The notes: a model not told the origin generated them from the sequence alone. A stretch of 64,000 nucleotides of DNA from Bursaphelenchus xylophilus (GCA_904066235.2 CAJFCV020000005.1:7559501-7623500), one strand, 5' to 3'; shown: positions 24,670 to 36,971, counted from the stretch's first letter. Made by a program: numbers and translations.

Positions 24670-26387
24670 TTACTTTGTACACTTGATCTTTAGCCAATTA
24701 TGGTTGTCGGCTTTGATGAATTCGAGTTTCTGTCTCCAGCCGTCGACCAGGCCGTTGTATTTGTCCTCAGGGAAACGCTGAAATCAAATTTTTTGACTTG
24801 GAAAAAAGTATTTCTAGAATTATTTTTGTCAAATTTTACTTTTAAGAACTCGTCCTTGTGGTCTACAGCTCGTTTTAGCTCTTTCTCGAGGCACTGTTTG
24901 AAAATTGGAGTGATGTTTTCGGCTTCGACTTCTGAGAACCCGGCGTTTTTGGCCCGTTGTTCCATCTCTTCAACGGTATTCAAATGATATCTCCTTGAGC
25001 TGACAAACTGTTTGAATTCCTCAGTAAATGGCCCATATCCTCGGCCGTACATCGTGATGATCAACTGACCTCCGGGCTTCAAGATCTCCTAAAAATTACC
25101 GATGTTACTTTAGGTTGTCATATCGTACTTTAGACCATGAATAAAAGCTTACTCTGATCTTTCGCAACAGTGAATCCAAGTCAAAGATATGATGGATGCA
25201 ATCTTTGGTATATACATAATCAAAGCTCTCTGGTTTGAACTGATATCTCATCACGTCCGCTAACATGTAAGTAATGCCGTCAACGGGGCGTTGCCTGTGC
25301 CTCAAAATGGCCAAGGCCATCATGTTGGCGCTGATATCACAGGCCGTGACTTTGAGACCAACGTCTCTGGCCACTTGTCTCACACTTCCACCCAATCCTG
25401 ATCCAATATCCAACATTTTCTTTCCTTCCTCAAGATCATCGAATTGAGAGAAAACTCGGCGATTCATGTTAACTCCGCCGGGACTGAGGAACTCCTTCCC
25501 GAAGATCCATTCGTAAGCTTCCACGTTCTGCGGGACGTATTGAGTTCTGTCCAAGAATGAACGGAACACGAGGTTTTCGTCGCCAATGGCAGTGTGCTTG
25601 ATCATAATCCAATAGACACCTTCCGTGGTCTCTTCCTGAAAAGTTGGATTTTTTAATAAATATAACTTTTGACATAATTCTATCATAAAACACATTATGC
25701 TCAAATCTTGTCACTCTCAAGCTTACTGAAGTTTGATTCATAGCCAACAACTTGAAGCTGGATGTATTTTCGCCTTCTTTGTTTTCGAACGTGTCAAATA
25801 AAGTTGACAAGCTCGCGACTTCTGAGTGGGTTATTTCATCTAAAATTTATTGATAGAAACACACATCACCTCTTACCAAAATCTTCATAAGCCACGGCAA
25901 CCCCCTCGTTCTTGAGGATTCTCAATGTATTTTTCATGATTTTGTCAAGATTCGGCTGGTTCTTCTGAAATGTAATATTATGTAATACAAAACATACAAA
26001 CAAAAGTGAGACCTAAAAGCAAGAGCTGAATATTACAACGACTGGCATCCGGCCTGGAAAAAACTGTATGGAGCCATTTTTCTTACACCTGACATGAGCA
26101 CGATGTCTTGGATGATAAATCTTTTTTAACTTCGACTTACTTCTCCAGCGGAAAGCCTGTTGATGATTACAATGTCCTTTGAGCCGCTTTCTACTTTGTC
26201 AAGAGCCTCAATCGTTGTTCCTTGAGCATTTGCTTCCTCTGGGATATTTCTAGAAAACTATGGTAAAATCAAGGTTGAAATCTTACGGTATAGAGACATC
26301 TTCTTCACTAATAAGAAGAGCATTGGTGATCTTGAGGTCGGGGAGCTGATAAGTGACGGTATTTATAATTTCTGCTGGGATTGCCAT
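24670..26387 (-). CDS. pmt-2: phosphoethanolamine N-methyltransferase 2 (PMT-2)
   Basis: Seven minus-strand exons (26287-26387, 26141-26249, 25877-25964, 25727-25839, 25153-25635, 24840-25088, 24670-24777) give 416 residues, close to the usual PMT-2 length. The C-terminal half is a SAM-dependent methyltransferase: FLDRTQY, YEWIFGKEFLSPGG (about 178-191), motif I MLDIGSGLGGS (211-221), then VTACDISANM, FDYVYTKDCIHHI, LKPGG and ITMYGRGYG. The N-terminal third is the degenerate first domain seen in nematode PMT-2. Nematode PMT-2 catalyses the last two methylations, from phosphomonomethylethanolamine to phosphocholine, feeding phosphatidylcholine synthesis; vertebrates lack this route. A TTTCAG acceptor 6 bases before the ATG suggests trans-splicing. 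The BAR gene follows closely on the same strand. Confidence 0.95.
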
Positions 26388-28050
26388 GACTCTCTGAAAT
26401 GGTTGATTATCGTATAATAGTTTAACTTCTGATAAAGACAGGAGCGAAAATTTCGAAAGGGATCGTTGCGATCAAAAATAAAAAATCATCAAAACAAAGA
26501 ATACGGTAATCTGAGAGTTTAAATTTCGTATGTGAAGGTTTAAGAGCAGCACAAAATTTCTGACAACACCATTTCAACCGCTAGGACATCCATCTTCCAC
26601 GACCACACTTTTCGCTTTCCTAAAAAGTTCATTACCCGTCTGGTTGGTCGTTTTATCAACGATAACCAAAGAATAATATCACCATTTCCAGATAACTTTT
26701 TCAGCCACCCATTTCCGCTAACACGTGGTTCCACCCATTCGTTGTAAAGAGAGGAAAGATCAGTCCGGAAGGCGCGAATTTCGTCGACAACACCGACTAC
26801 AATAACATGTCTCAAGCCCATTTATACGTGAAGATGCGCCGAGAACGGCGCGCAAAACGAGTTGGGCGACAAAGTTATGATATCATCTTGGATGTCATCG
26901 AGATGCTAATCACTTACTGGTTAACAAACCGATCTTTTCTGGGAATTGTGGGAGTGATGAGACGGGAATAGTGGCATAGTCTGATGAAGAGATCATATCG
27001 CTTATTGCGAAACGTGCAAGCAAACATGGACTAAAGTAGGCTGATTGGACTTTAGAACGAGAATAGGGATGCTGACAAAAATGTCGAGGCTAATTTGGTC
27101 TTGGGATAAAATATTTGATACCGTAGAATAGCACCTGAACCTTGCCCAGCATTGGCCCCGATAAAAATTATGTGACAAACAATTCAGACCTTATAAGCCA
27201 CTTGCATCTTTACTTTGCAATAAAATGGCCACCCTTGCCAAGGAGAGATGATCTCCTATGCCTTACAGTACCCATCTTTATAAATAGTAATCATTTTCTA
27301 TCACTTCTGATTGCATCAATACCTGGAACCTACTCTACGTTTGGGACGACGTCTTTTATACTCTATGAGTTGTCATCTATCAAAAACACAAGGTAGAGAT
27401 CAAGTTTCTGTTTCGCGGGATCACAGCAATCGCCACAAACAATTTCATCACTAACAAAATTGTTGATGCAATTCAACGGTCATCTTACTTGATGTTCTCA
27501 TATGTCATCGAAAATGGTGCTGATACCATGTCGATGTTCACCATTTTTTGAACTGTCAGAGAAACTTGTAATCAATCGTTTTTATGGGTAAAGAATCTTT
27601 GCTCTTTCCTCAAATTTCTATGTATTTGATTCCTTTGGATCTTTCCGTGAAGTTCTCTCCATGGGAAGATCTTTTCGTGGAGAGTTCCGTTGAAGAAAAA
27701 GTTCATCGAAAAAAGTTATCGAGACTTGAGTGGTAATAAACATGCATCATTGTCCTTTTGATAAAAGTTGAAGGTCACGGAATTTATGAACAAAACGGAA
27801 ACGGATGGGATTCCAGGAGTGAGAGAGATCTAATCGCTTTTGGGCATAAATATCTATAAAAGATTAAGACTTGTAACATAGTTTATTCAGCAATAAAGGC
27901 AGCTTCAAGTGTACTTCTCCGGCGCTCTTAAAATTCGTAAAATTCAGATTACAAATCAATTACTGAAAATTTTAGCCGGCGCTTTACCAATCAATAGTAA
28001 AAGATTTATTTGGTTAAACACTACAGTATAAAAGCAAACTTCCAAATCAA
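26388..28050. other. intergenic, no supported gene
   Basis: A minus-strand ATG frame at 26540-26821 (start MGLRHVIVVGVVDE) is protein-like but has no recognised family and no clear splice partners. It would lie just upstream of pmt-2. The rest is AT-rich spacer. I do not call a gene. Confidence 0.45.
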
Positions 28051-28491
28051 TCATGCAACTTTGATAACCTCTCCATTCTTGATGTAAATGATCTGATCTC
28101 CCACTTGTTTCACTTCAATTACCGATTCAACGTTGGCATTTTCTTCATATTCACCATCGTCATCTCCTTTGGTTCCTCGGCTCTAAAGCGATACAAATTA
28201 ATATAAAAAGCGTTCAAACTGAAAGTTAGCTTGTTTTAAGATGGTTTCAGAGAGTACATAGCAAAGGCTTACAGTTTTTGCATTAGGAGTTCCACTGAGT
28301 ACGGACGCCGACTTCTTCTTCTGCGGCTCAATTTTGTCATCCGTACTGGCCGACGACTTCTTGAGACCATGTTCTCCGCTCATTTTAGTTTGCTTTGCCG
28401 GGCGTTTCTGAGCTTCCTTCGCGCAAAGACTCATGAGACCACTAGAGAAGAAGAGGACGATCAAAATATGCCAGAAGATCATCAACAACAT
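28051..28491 (-). CDS. small secreted protein, family unknown
   Basis: Two minus-strand exons (28273-28491 and 28051-28182) join in phase 0 to give 116 residues. A strong signal peptide (MLLMIFWHILIVLFFSSGLM, cleavage near CAKE) is followed by a low-complexity Lys/Ser/Glu-rich middle. The C-terminus has an acidic patch (DDDGEYEENAN) and a short beta-like stretch (VGDQIIYIKNGEVIKVA). No cysteine-rich fold or enzyme motif is visible and I do not recognise the family. It is divergent from the CDK5RAP3 gene, with 271 bases between the start codons. Confidence 0.7.
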
Positions 28492-28762
28492 TATTCTTGC
28501 TAGGTTAAGATGGACTCGGGGTTGGTAATCAGGTAGAACTCAAAATAACTGAGAGCAGCGACCGTTCACTGTGCAATTTCAAAAAAGAAACAATTTCTAA
28601 TTCAATTTTGCGAGAATTCGCATTTTGCTTTTGGACACACAGCGAAAACAAACAGCCTTTGGCATTCTGAAATAAACACGTTACCGCAAAAATTATTGCC
28701 AATTTTTGGTCAAAAACAATATAATTTGTAGTAATTTGTATATTTTTTTCTCTATTGTAGAG
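28492..28762. promoter_or_regulatory. shared divergent promoter region
   Basis: These 271 bases separate the start codons of the small secreted protein (-) and CDK5RAP3 (+), so both promoters must largely lie here. No TATA box or known factor site is clear. It includes the acceptor-like TCTATTGTAG two bases before the CDK5RAP3 ATG, a likely trans-splice site. Confidence 0.45.
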
Positions 28763-30769
28763 ATGGATCAATTAGCCATCGATATTCATAGTAACAAGCT
28801 GCTGGGTAAGGATAATATAATTTTAATGGTGAAAATAACGTTTAGATTGGCTAATTAGTCGACGACATTGTCAGAACGACTGGATAAAGAAGAGTGCGGA
28901 CATTCGAGAGAAAATTAAACGAGCCATTCTGGATATGCCAGAGAACGAGAGGATTTTGGAGCTGCTGAGAGGTGGAAGTAAGTAATTCTTTTTTATTGTT
29001 GGATTTTAGGTATAACGGGAATTTGAAAACGGTTTACAAGGGCTGAATTGACCTTTTATGAGCCATTTTTATCAAGATATTCCATGTGTTTGCATGAAAT
29101 TTTTATAATTTTAGGCATTAACTTCTTCCATTGTAAGGAGATTGTGGAGATCCTCAAAGAGACGGAGAAGGACTCCAAGAATGTCTTCGGCTTCTACTCA
29201 TCTCAACGAATGAAAGATTGGCAAGAGATTGTTGACCTCTATAAAAAGAATAATGTTTTTCTCGCGGAGTCTGCTCAAATTCTCCAGCGTCTAGTCCAAT
29301 TTGAGATCCCAGCATTGCGACGAGGAAACCAGAGGGCAGAGAATCAAATAAAAGAAGCCCAGAAACGCGAGGTTGATGCGGTAAAACAAGCTGAAGATGC
29401 TCGGAATTCGTATCAACGAGAATTGAAGAGATTCGGGATAAAAGGAGAGAAAATCAAGAAGGAACTGCTCGATTTGGCCAAGGATTTGCCCACGAAATTC
29501 AATGAGTTGGCCAAAGAGGCCAGCCAATTTTTGCCTGCCGCTGAATTCTTTGAAAATGTACAGAAATACAATGAAGTTGGTGATATTCAAAAACTCGAAT
29601 TATTGAAAAGATTGGGAGAAAAAGGAGTTGATTTTACGGTTTATGAATGGAAAAATGGAAAAGAGCCAAAGGAAATCAAAAGGATTGACTTCCATGAGGA
29701 TGAAAAGGCAAGTATAATATATTTTTTTTTTAATTTAGGTTGAAGCTTGGTGAACATGGCTTAAAAAGATTGTAAGCTCAAGGCGGATGTAATTTTTGAA
29801 ATTTTCAGGAGGTCCAAGACGACGAAATTGACTTTGGAGATGATATTGACTTTGGTGATGGTGCAGGCATTGATTTCGGTGATGACATCAACATTGAAGT
29901 GGTTGGAGATGAATCGGGTGGGTCTCTTGGGCTTTTTGATGTCTTTTAAAATGTACTTTAATTAGAAGAGACACTTTAGTGACGGCTTATATTATTTTAG
30001 GTATTCAAGAAGGTGCCGCAGAAGTTGTAGACGATGGAATCGCCCGATTTGAGAATGCATTTTCAATTTTTGAGCATCAAGAGACATTTCAGACCTTACA
30101 GGCTGAAGTTGAACAGGTATGGCCATAATTTAGGTACTCTCACAGCGTTTTTCGAATCGGATGCGTAAAAGTATTATAAGTGATGTATTTTTTACTGTAT
30201 TGATTTAAAAATGAAGTTATCTGTTTTTCAGCTCCTGGTCTTTCTCCAATTCCGAATTCAAGACGAGTTAGCATCAGATCCAGCACAGGTTTACATATCA
30301 AGTTTAATGTCTAAACCAAAAGAAATTGAGTCAGTGACCTTAGAACAGCTACAGAAGTGGAAGAAGTCATTGGAAGAGTTCCAAAAGAAGCTAACAGACC
30401 CCTTGACAAGGCATTTAGCCAAGATTCGGTCTTCTCCAGGGTAAATTTTATTTTTTTTGCGTCGGATTTGTCATGGTTAACATAATGTTTTCATGTTTTG
30501 TCTCGATTTATTTCAGTTATGTGGAAGATTTAGTCAATCAATTGGATCAGAAGAAGAAGCACGAAGGAAAGTACAAACAGATTGAGCGGCTATCAAAGGA
30601 GAAACAAGCAGAATTGGTGGAACAGATTTCTCGGGACTCGGAAACGATGGAAAGTCTGTGTGAGTCAGCTAGAGAACTCCAATCTCAGATAGAAGACGCC
30701 ATTTCCGAACTCTACAAAGGAAGGGAAGTTAATATTGTGGGAGAGATTTCGGCCGTTTTATATGATTAG
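28763..30769 (+). CDS. CDK5RAP3: CDK5RAP3 homologue, UFMylation adaptor (full copy)
   Basis: Seven exons (28763-28805, 28846-28977, 29115-29707, 29809-29917, 30001-30116, 30232-30440, 30517-30769) give 484 residues. The family match spans the whole length: IDIHSNKLLDWL and RRHC, INFFHCKEIVEILK, the block FGFYSSQRMKDWQEIVDLYK, YGI/FGI-KGE, VDFTVYEWKNGKEP and a C-terminal coiled coil ending YKGREVNIVGE. In animals CDK5RAP3 works with UFL1 and DDRGK1 in UFM1 attachment at the ER and in ER-phagy. Residues 263-280 hold three IDFG repeats (IDFGDD, IDFGDG, IDFGDD) where vertebrates have IDWG UFM1/ATG8-binding motifs. Intron 3 uses a GC donor (AAG|GCAAGT). Exons 2-7 are duplicated downstream. Confidence 0.95.
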
Positions 30770-32897
30770 AGATTTTTTAGATGAGATTTTATGTATTATA
30801 ATTTATTTTGTGATGTTGATAAATTTAATATATTGAAAGAGTTTTGAACTAAATTACGGAAGGATGAATTTTGTATAGGAAAACCAAGTTTTGTATGTTA
30901 ATTGGGTATTTTAGGAGTTACTAAATGCCATCCCTTTGAACAGATTTCAAGTTGTTACTATTTTAATTTTTTTATTTACAGTCAAAATCAACAAAAATTA
31001 GAATCAAAAATTAATATTAATAATAGGACAAAATCTTACTGATTCGAATTGGACCAGGTATTCAAAGACATCTGGGAAGACAAATAAGTATGCTGCGATT
31101 TCATATGCCCCGTTTGGTCGAGATTCATCTGGGAGCCGGTCATTTGCATATTCATAGAGTAATTTGAAGACGGATAAGGATATTGGGATTGATAATTCTG
31201 AGTGGGATTTTGAACAAGATTGGCTGGCGATAAGACTTGAGGAGAGTTTGAATGAGAACTAATAGCCTGAGGGGGCGACTGAGAAGACTGAGGGATATTC
31301 AATGTAGTGGGGGAAGAATAAGCTGCCTGAGGGCAAATTTGCGAATTAGGAGTCAAGGTTGTCGCACTGGGAGATTGATAAAGAGGATTCATAGTCATAG
31401 CAGGGAAGAGATTTGAATTGAAGTTCAAGTTATTTTGATATAAACTTGGCAATCCCAAATTACCATAGGTGCCAGCAGCCACAGGGGTATTAATGAGGCC
31501 ATTCACCGAGTTCATTTGGCCATTTCCTTGCATTCCAAACCCATAATTCATGTTTTGATAGGAGTTAAATTGACTAAAATCGTATCCTGGCTGATTCCAG
31601 TTGCCAAATTGTGGTAGATAAGGTTGGATTTGAGGAGCCGAACTGGGAGAGCAAGTCGAGGAAAACGAAGAGTCAGCAGACGCAATGCCCGATTCCACGG
31701 AAATTCGACGATTATCGACCTGATTGGGCCGTGATTGCTTGGGAATTGGCTGGACATCGGGTTGAATTAGGGCCTGAAAATGTATTGGTAAGTATTTTAG
31801 ACTGACAAAAAAAAATTCAATTTTTTGATAATTCTTGTATTATACCATACTCTAAAAAATTATCTCACACGCCTTCCTTACCTGATAAGTCCTCTTCTTT
31901 CCGCCAACAACTTTCTTTGGAGCACCAGTTTGCGCACAAATCTCATCAAATTGTCTTTTGAATTCTTCGTCTTTTGATTCCTCGGCCAGATTGTAGGCTG
32001 ATTTTCCAACAAGATCCTTGTGATTGGGATCGGATCCGGCTTCAAGCAGAAATTTAATAACATTGAGCCACTTGCAAACAACAGCAGTTTGAAGAGGAGT
32101 TTGACCCTGAAATAAAAATTTGTGTAACACGTCACCAGTAGAGGATACAGATATTTTTGTGTAACATTTTATACGTTCTATTTTTGAATTTAAAAAGTCA
32201 TGGTTTGTCTTTTTATACCGTAAAGTCTTCAAAAACCCTTTTGTCGTATAAAACGTTACCCTAATTTGAATTCCGTATGACTTACCTGATAGTCTTCCCG
32301 ATCCATAAATTGGACATATTTCTTATTTTTCTTGCCACTGTTCTTCTCATAATCCAAAATCAGTCTGGCGGATTCCACTGATCCTTCCAATGCGGCATAA
32401 TGAAGTGCAGAATATCCAACCTGCTTCATCTTCGGGTTGACAATTCCATCATTGACGATCTTCTTCTTAATCATACAGTCCAAGATGCTCTTCAAAATCT
32501 CCATTTGCCCTTGATTGACAGCCAGCGTTAATGGGCTTTGAGGATAGTCAGATTTGGTTGCCATATTCAGAAGCGTCTCGGCCTGAGGTAATGCCAAAAT
32601 ATCCTTAACAAAATTGACGTTCTTCATGGAGATTGCAGCAGTCAAAATGGTATATCCATTTTTTGGATTTTGTAGAACAATATCCGCTTGATTATCCATG
32701 AAAAACTTGGCCAAACCGGTCTGATTATGGAGAACTGCAGTTTCCATTGGGCTACTTCCTTGCTTGTTAACCGCGTTGACATCGACTCCCATTTGAATTA
32801 AATTTCCGGCGACTTGAATATTAAACTGCTCGTTGAAGCTTTGAGCCCTGGCGACCATATGCAGAACAGAGTCTCCATAGACTGTGCGGTAAGTTCT
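28824..32897. repeat. 4,074-bp tandem duplication, left copy
   Basis: This unit starts in CDK5RAP3 intron 1 and ends inside the first coding exon of the convergent ankyrin gene. It is followed directly by a second copy at 32898-36971. I saw only two one-base indels between the copies: an extra A at about 32908 in the right copy and an extra T in a T-run at about 29722 in the left copy. Every exon matches in translation. There is at most one base of microhomology at the junction. Confidence 0.95.
31036..32897 (-). pseudogene. 5'-truncated copy of the ankyrin-repeat gene
   Basis: The exons (32286-32897, 31882-32106, 31036-31773) are copies of those of the intact gene 4,074 bases to the right. 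The first coding exon is cut at the duplication junction, removing the normal start, the acceptor before it and about the first 34 residues. Upstream it now abuts antisense CDK5RAP3 intron and exon 2 sequence. The frame stays open and an internal ATG at 32858 (start MVARAQSF) could begin a shorter protein with most ankyrin repeats. It has no native promoter. I call it a probable pseudogene, with a truncated expressed form as the alternative. Confidence 0.8.
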
Positions 32898-35800
32898 TAA
32901 TGGTGAAAAATAACGTTTAGATTGGCTAATTAGTCGACGACATTGTCAGAACGACTGGATAAAGAAGAGTGCGGACATTCGAGAGAAAATTAAACGAGCC
33001 ATTCTGGATATGCCAGAGAACGAGAGGATTTTGGAGCTGCTGAGAGGTGGAAGTAAGTAATTCTTTTTTATTGTTGGATTTTAGGTATAACGGGAATTTG
33101 AAAACGGTTTACAAGGGCTGAATTGACCTTTTATGAGCCATTTTTATCAAGATATTCCATGTGTTTGCATGAAATTTTTATAATTTTAGGCATTAACTTC
33201 TTCCATTGTAAGGAGATTGTGGAGATCCTCAAAGAGACGGAGAAGGACTCCAAGAATGTCTTCGGCTTCTACTCATCTCAACGAATGAAAGATTGGCAAG
33301 AGATTGTTGACCTCTATAAAAAGAATAATGTTTTTCTCGCGGAGTCTGCTCAAATTCTCCAGCGTCTAGTCCAATTTGAGATCCCAGCATTGCGACGAGG
33401 AAACCAGAGGGCAGAGAATCAAATAAAAGAAGCCCAGAAACGCGAGGTTGATGCGGTAAAACAAGCTGAAGATGCTCGGAATTCGTATCAACGAGAATTG
33501 AAGAGATTCGGGATAAAAGGAGAGAAAATCAAGAAGGAACTGCTCGATTTGGCCAAGGATTTGCCCACGAAATTCAATGAGTTGGCCAAAGAGGCCAGCC
33601 AATTTTTGCCTGCCGCTGAATTCTTTGAAAATGTACAGAAATACAATGAAGTTGGTGATATTCAAAAACTCGAATTATTGAAAAGATTGGGAGAAAAAGG
33701 AGTTGATTTTACGGTTTATGAATGGAAAAATGGAAAAGAGCCAAAGGAAATCAAAAGGATTGACTTCCATGAGGATGAAAAGGCAAGTATAATATATTTT
33801 TTTTTAATTTAGGTTGAAGCTTGGTGAACATGGCTTAAAAAGATTGTAAGCTCAAGGCGGATGTAATTTTTGAAATTTTCAGGAGGTCCAAGACGACGAA
33901 ATTGACTTTGGAGATGATATTGACTTTGGTGATGGTGCAGGCATTGATTTCGGTGATGACATCAACATTGAAGTGGTTGGAGATGAATCGGGTGGGTCTC
34001 TTGGGCTTTTTGATGTCTTTTAAAATGTACTTTAATTAGAAGAGACACTTTAGTGACGGCTTATATTATTTTAGGTATTCAAGAAGGTGCCGCAGAAGTT
34101 GTAGACGATGGAATCGCCCGATTTGAGAATGCATTTTCAATTTTTGAGCATCAAGAGACATTTCAGACCTTACAGGCTGAAGTTGAACAGGTATGGCCAT
34201 AATTTAGGTACTCTCACAGCGTTTTTCGAATCGGATGCGTAAAAGTATTATAAGTGATGTATTTTTTACTGTATTGATTTAAAAATGAAGTTATCTGTTT
34301 TTCAGCTCCTGGTCTTTCTCCAATTCCGAATTCAAGACGAGTTAGCATCAGATCCAGCACAGGTTTACATATCAAGTTTAATGTCTAAACCAAAAGAAAT
34401 TGAGTCAGTGACCTTAGAACAGCTACAGAAGTGGAAGAAGTCATTGGAAGAGTTCCAAAAGAAGCTAACAGACCCCTTGACAAGGCATTTAGCCAAGATT
34501 CGGTCTTCTCCAGGGTAAATTTTATTTTTTTTGCGTCGGATTTGTCATGGTTAACATAATGTTTTCATGTTTTGTCTCGATTTATTTCAGTTATGTGGAA
34601 GATTTAGTCAATCAATTGGATCAGAAGAAGAAGCACGAAGGAAAGTACAAACAGATTGAGCGGCTATCAAAGGAGAAACAAGCAGAATTGGTGGAACAGA
34701 TTTCTCGGGACTCGGAAACGATGGAAAGTCTGTGTGAGTCAGCTAGAGAACTCCAATCTCAGATAGAAGACGCCATTTCCGAACTCTACAAAGGAAGGGA
34801 AGTTAATATTGTGGGAGAGATTTCGGCCGTTTTATATGATTAGAGATTTTTTAGATGAGATTTTATGTATTATAATTTATTTTGTGATGTTGATAAATTT
34901 AATATATTGAAAGAGTTTTGAACTAAATTACGGAAGGATGAATTTTGTATAGGAAAACCAAGTTTTGTATGTTAATTGGGTATTTTAGGAGTTACTAAAT
35001 GCCATCCCTTTGAACAGATTTCAAGTTGTTACTATTTTAATTTTTTTATTTACAGTCAAAATCAACAAAAATTAGAATCAAAAATTAATATTAATAATAG
35101 GACAAAATCTTACTGATTCGAATTGGACCAGGTATTCAAAGACATCTGGGAAGACAAATAAGTATGCTGCGATTTCATATGCCCCGTTTGGTCGAGATTC
35201 ATCTGGGAGCCGGTCATTTGCATATTCATAGAGTAATTTGAAGACGGATAAGGATATTGGGATTGATAATTCTGAGTGGGATTTTGAACAAGATTGGCTG
35301 GCGATAAGACTTGAGGAGAGTTTGAATGAGAACTAATAGCCTGAGGGGGCGACTGAGAAGACTGAGGGATATTCAATGTAGTGGGGGAAGAATAAGCTGC
35401 CTGAGGGCAAATTTGCGAATTAGGAGTCAAGGTTGTCGCACTGGGAGATTGATAAAGAGGATTCATAGTCATAGCAGGGAAGAGATTTGAATTGAAGTTC
35501 AAGTTATTTTGATATAAACTTGGCAATCCCAAATTACCATAGGTGCCAGCAGCCACAGGGGTATTAATGAGGCCATTCACCGAGTTCATTTGGCCATTTC
35601 CTTGCATTCCAAACCCATAATTCATGTTTTGATAGGAGTTAAATTGACTAAAATCGTATCCTGGCTGATTCCAGTTGCCAAATTGTGGTAGATAAGGTTG
35701 GATTTGAGGAGCCGAACTGGGAGAGCAAGTCGAGGAAAACGAAGAGTCAGCAGACGCAATGCCCGATTCCACGGAAATTCGACGATTATCGACCTGATTG

Positions 35801-36971
35801 GGCCGTGATTGCTTGGGAATTGGCTGGACATCGGGTTGAATTAGGGCCTGAAAATGTATTGGTAAGTATTTTAGACTGACAAAAAAAAATTCAATTTTTT
35901 GATAATTCTTGTATTATACCATACTCTAAAAAATTATCTCACACGCCTTCCTTACCTGATAAGTCCTCTTCTTTCCGCCAACAACTTTCTTTGGAGCACC
36001 AGTTTGCGCACAAATCTCATCAAATTGTCTTTTGAATTCTTCGTCTTTTGATTCCTCGGCCAGATTGTAGGCTGATTTTCCAACAAGATCCTTGTGATTG
36101 GGATCGGATCCGGCTTCAAGCAGAAATTTAATAACATTGAGCCACTTGCAAACAACAGCAGTTTGAAGAGGAGTTTGACCCTGAAATAAAAATTTGTGTA
36201 ACACGTCACCAGTAGAGGATACAGATATTTTTGTGTAACATTTTATACGTTCTATTTTTGAATTTAAAAAGTCATGGTTTGTCTTTTTATACCGTAAAGT
36301 CTTCAAAAACCCTTTTGTCGTATAAAACGTTACCCTAATTTGAATTCCGTATGACTTACCTGATAGTCTTCCCGATCCATAAATTGGACATATTTCTTAT
36401 TTTTCTTGCCACTGTTCTTCTCATAATCCAAAATCAGTCTGGCGGATTCCACTGATCCTTCCAATGCGGCATAATGAAGTGCAGAATATCCAACCTGCTT
36501 CATCTTCGGGTTGACAATTCCATCATTGACGATCTTCTTCTTAATCATACAGTCCAAGATGCTCTTCAAAATCTCCATTTGCCCTTGATTGACAGCCAGC
36601 GTTAATGGGCTTTGAGGATAGTCAGATTTGGTTGCCATATTCAGAAGCGTCTCGGCCTGAGGTAATGCCAAAATATCCTTAACAAAATTGACGTTCTTCA
36701 TGGAGATTGCAGCAGTCAAAATGGTATATCCATTTTTTGGATTTTGTAGAACAATATCCGCTTGATTATCCATGAAAAACTTGGCCAAACCGGTCTGATT
36801 ATGGAGAACTGCAGTTTCCATTGGGCTACTTCCTTGCTTGTTAACCGCGTTGACATCGACTCCCATTTGAATTAAATTTCCGGCGACTTGAATATTAAAC
36901 TGCTCGTTGAAGCTTTGAGCCCTGGCGACCATATGCAGAACAGAGTCTCCATAGACTGTGCGGTAAGTTCT
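32898..36971. repeat. 4,074-bp tandem duplication, right copy
   Basis: This is the second unit of the direct repeat. The junction at about 32897/32898 joins AAGTTCT (inside the ankyrin-gene exon) to TAATGGTGAAA (CDK5RAP3 intron 1). The right end returns to unique sequence at about 36972, within the intact ankyrin gene. Confidence 0.95.
32921..34843 (+). pseudogene. 5'-truncated copy of CDK5RAP3
   Basis: Exons 2-7 are present (32921-33052, 33190-33782, 33883-33991, 34075-34190, 34306-34514, 34591-34843) with identical protein sequence, including the GC donor of intron 3. Exon 1, the promoter and the first 14 residues are missing. The sequence immediately upstream is antisense ankyrin-gene exon. 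The acceptor of exon 2 (ACGTTTAG) survives, so it could be spliced to an upstream transcript, for example by read-through or trans-splicing. No stop or frameshift has accumulated, which implies a very recent origin. Confidence 0.85.

Noticed and set aside
26540..26821. Minus-strand frame of 93 codons upstream of pmt-2
   Set aside because: It has an ATG and protein-like composition but no recognised family, and it cannot be spliced in frame to pmt-2 with an evident donor.
29291..29590. Minus-strand frame of 99 codons opposite CDK5RAP3 exon 3 (repeated at 33366-33665)
   Set aside because: It is the antisense shadow of a well-supported exon.
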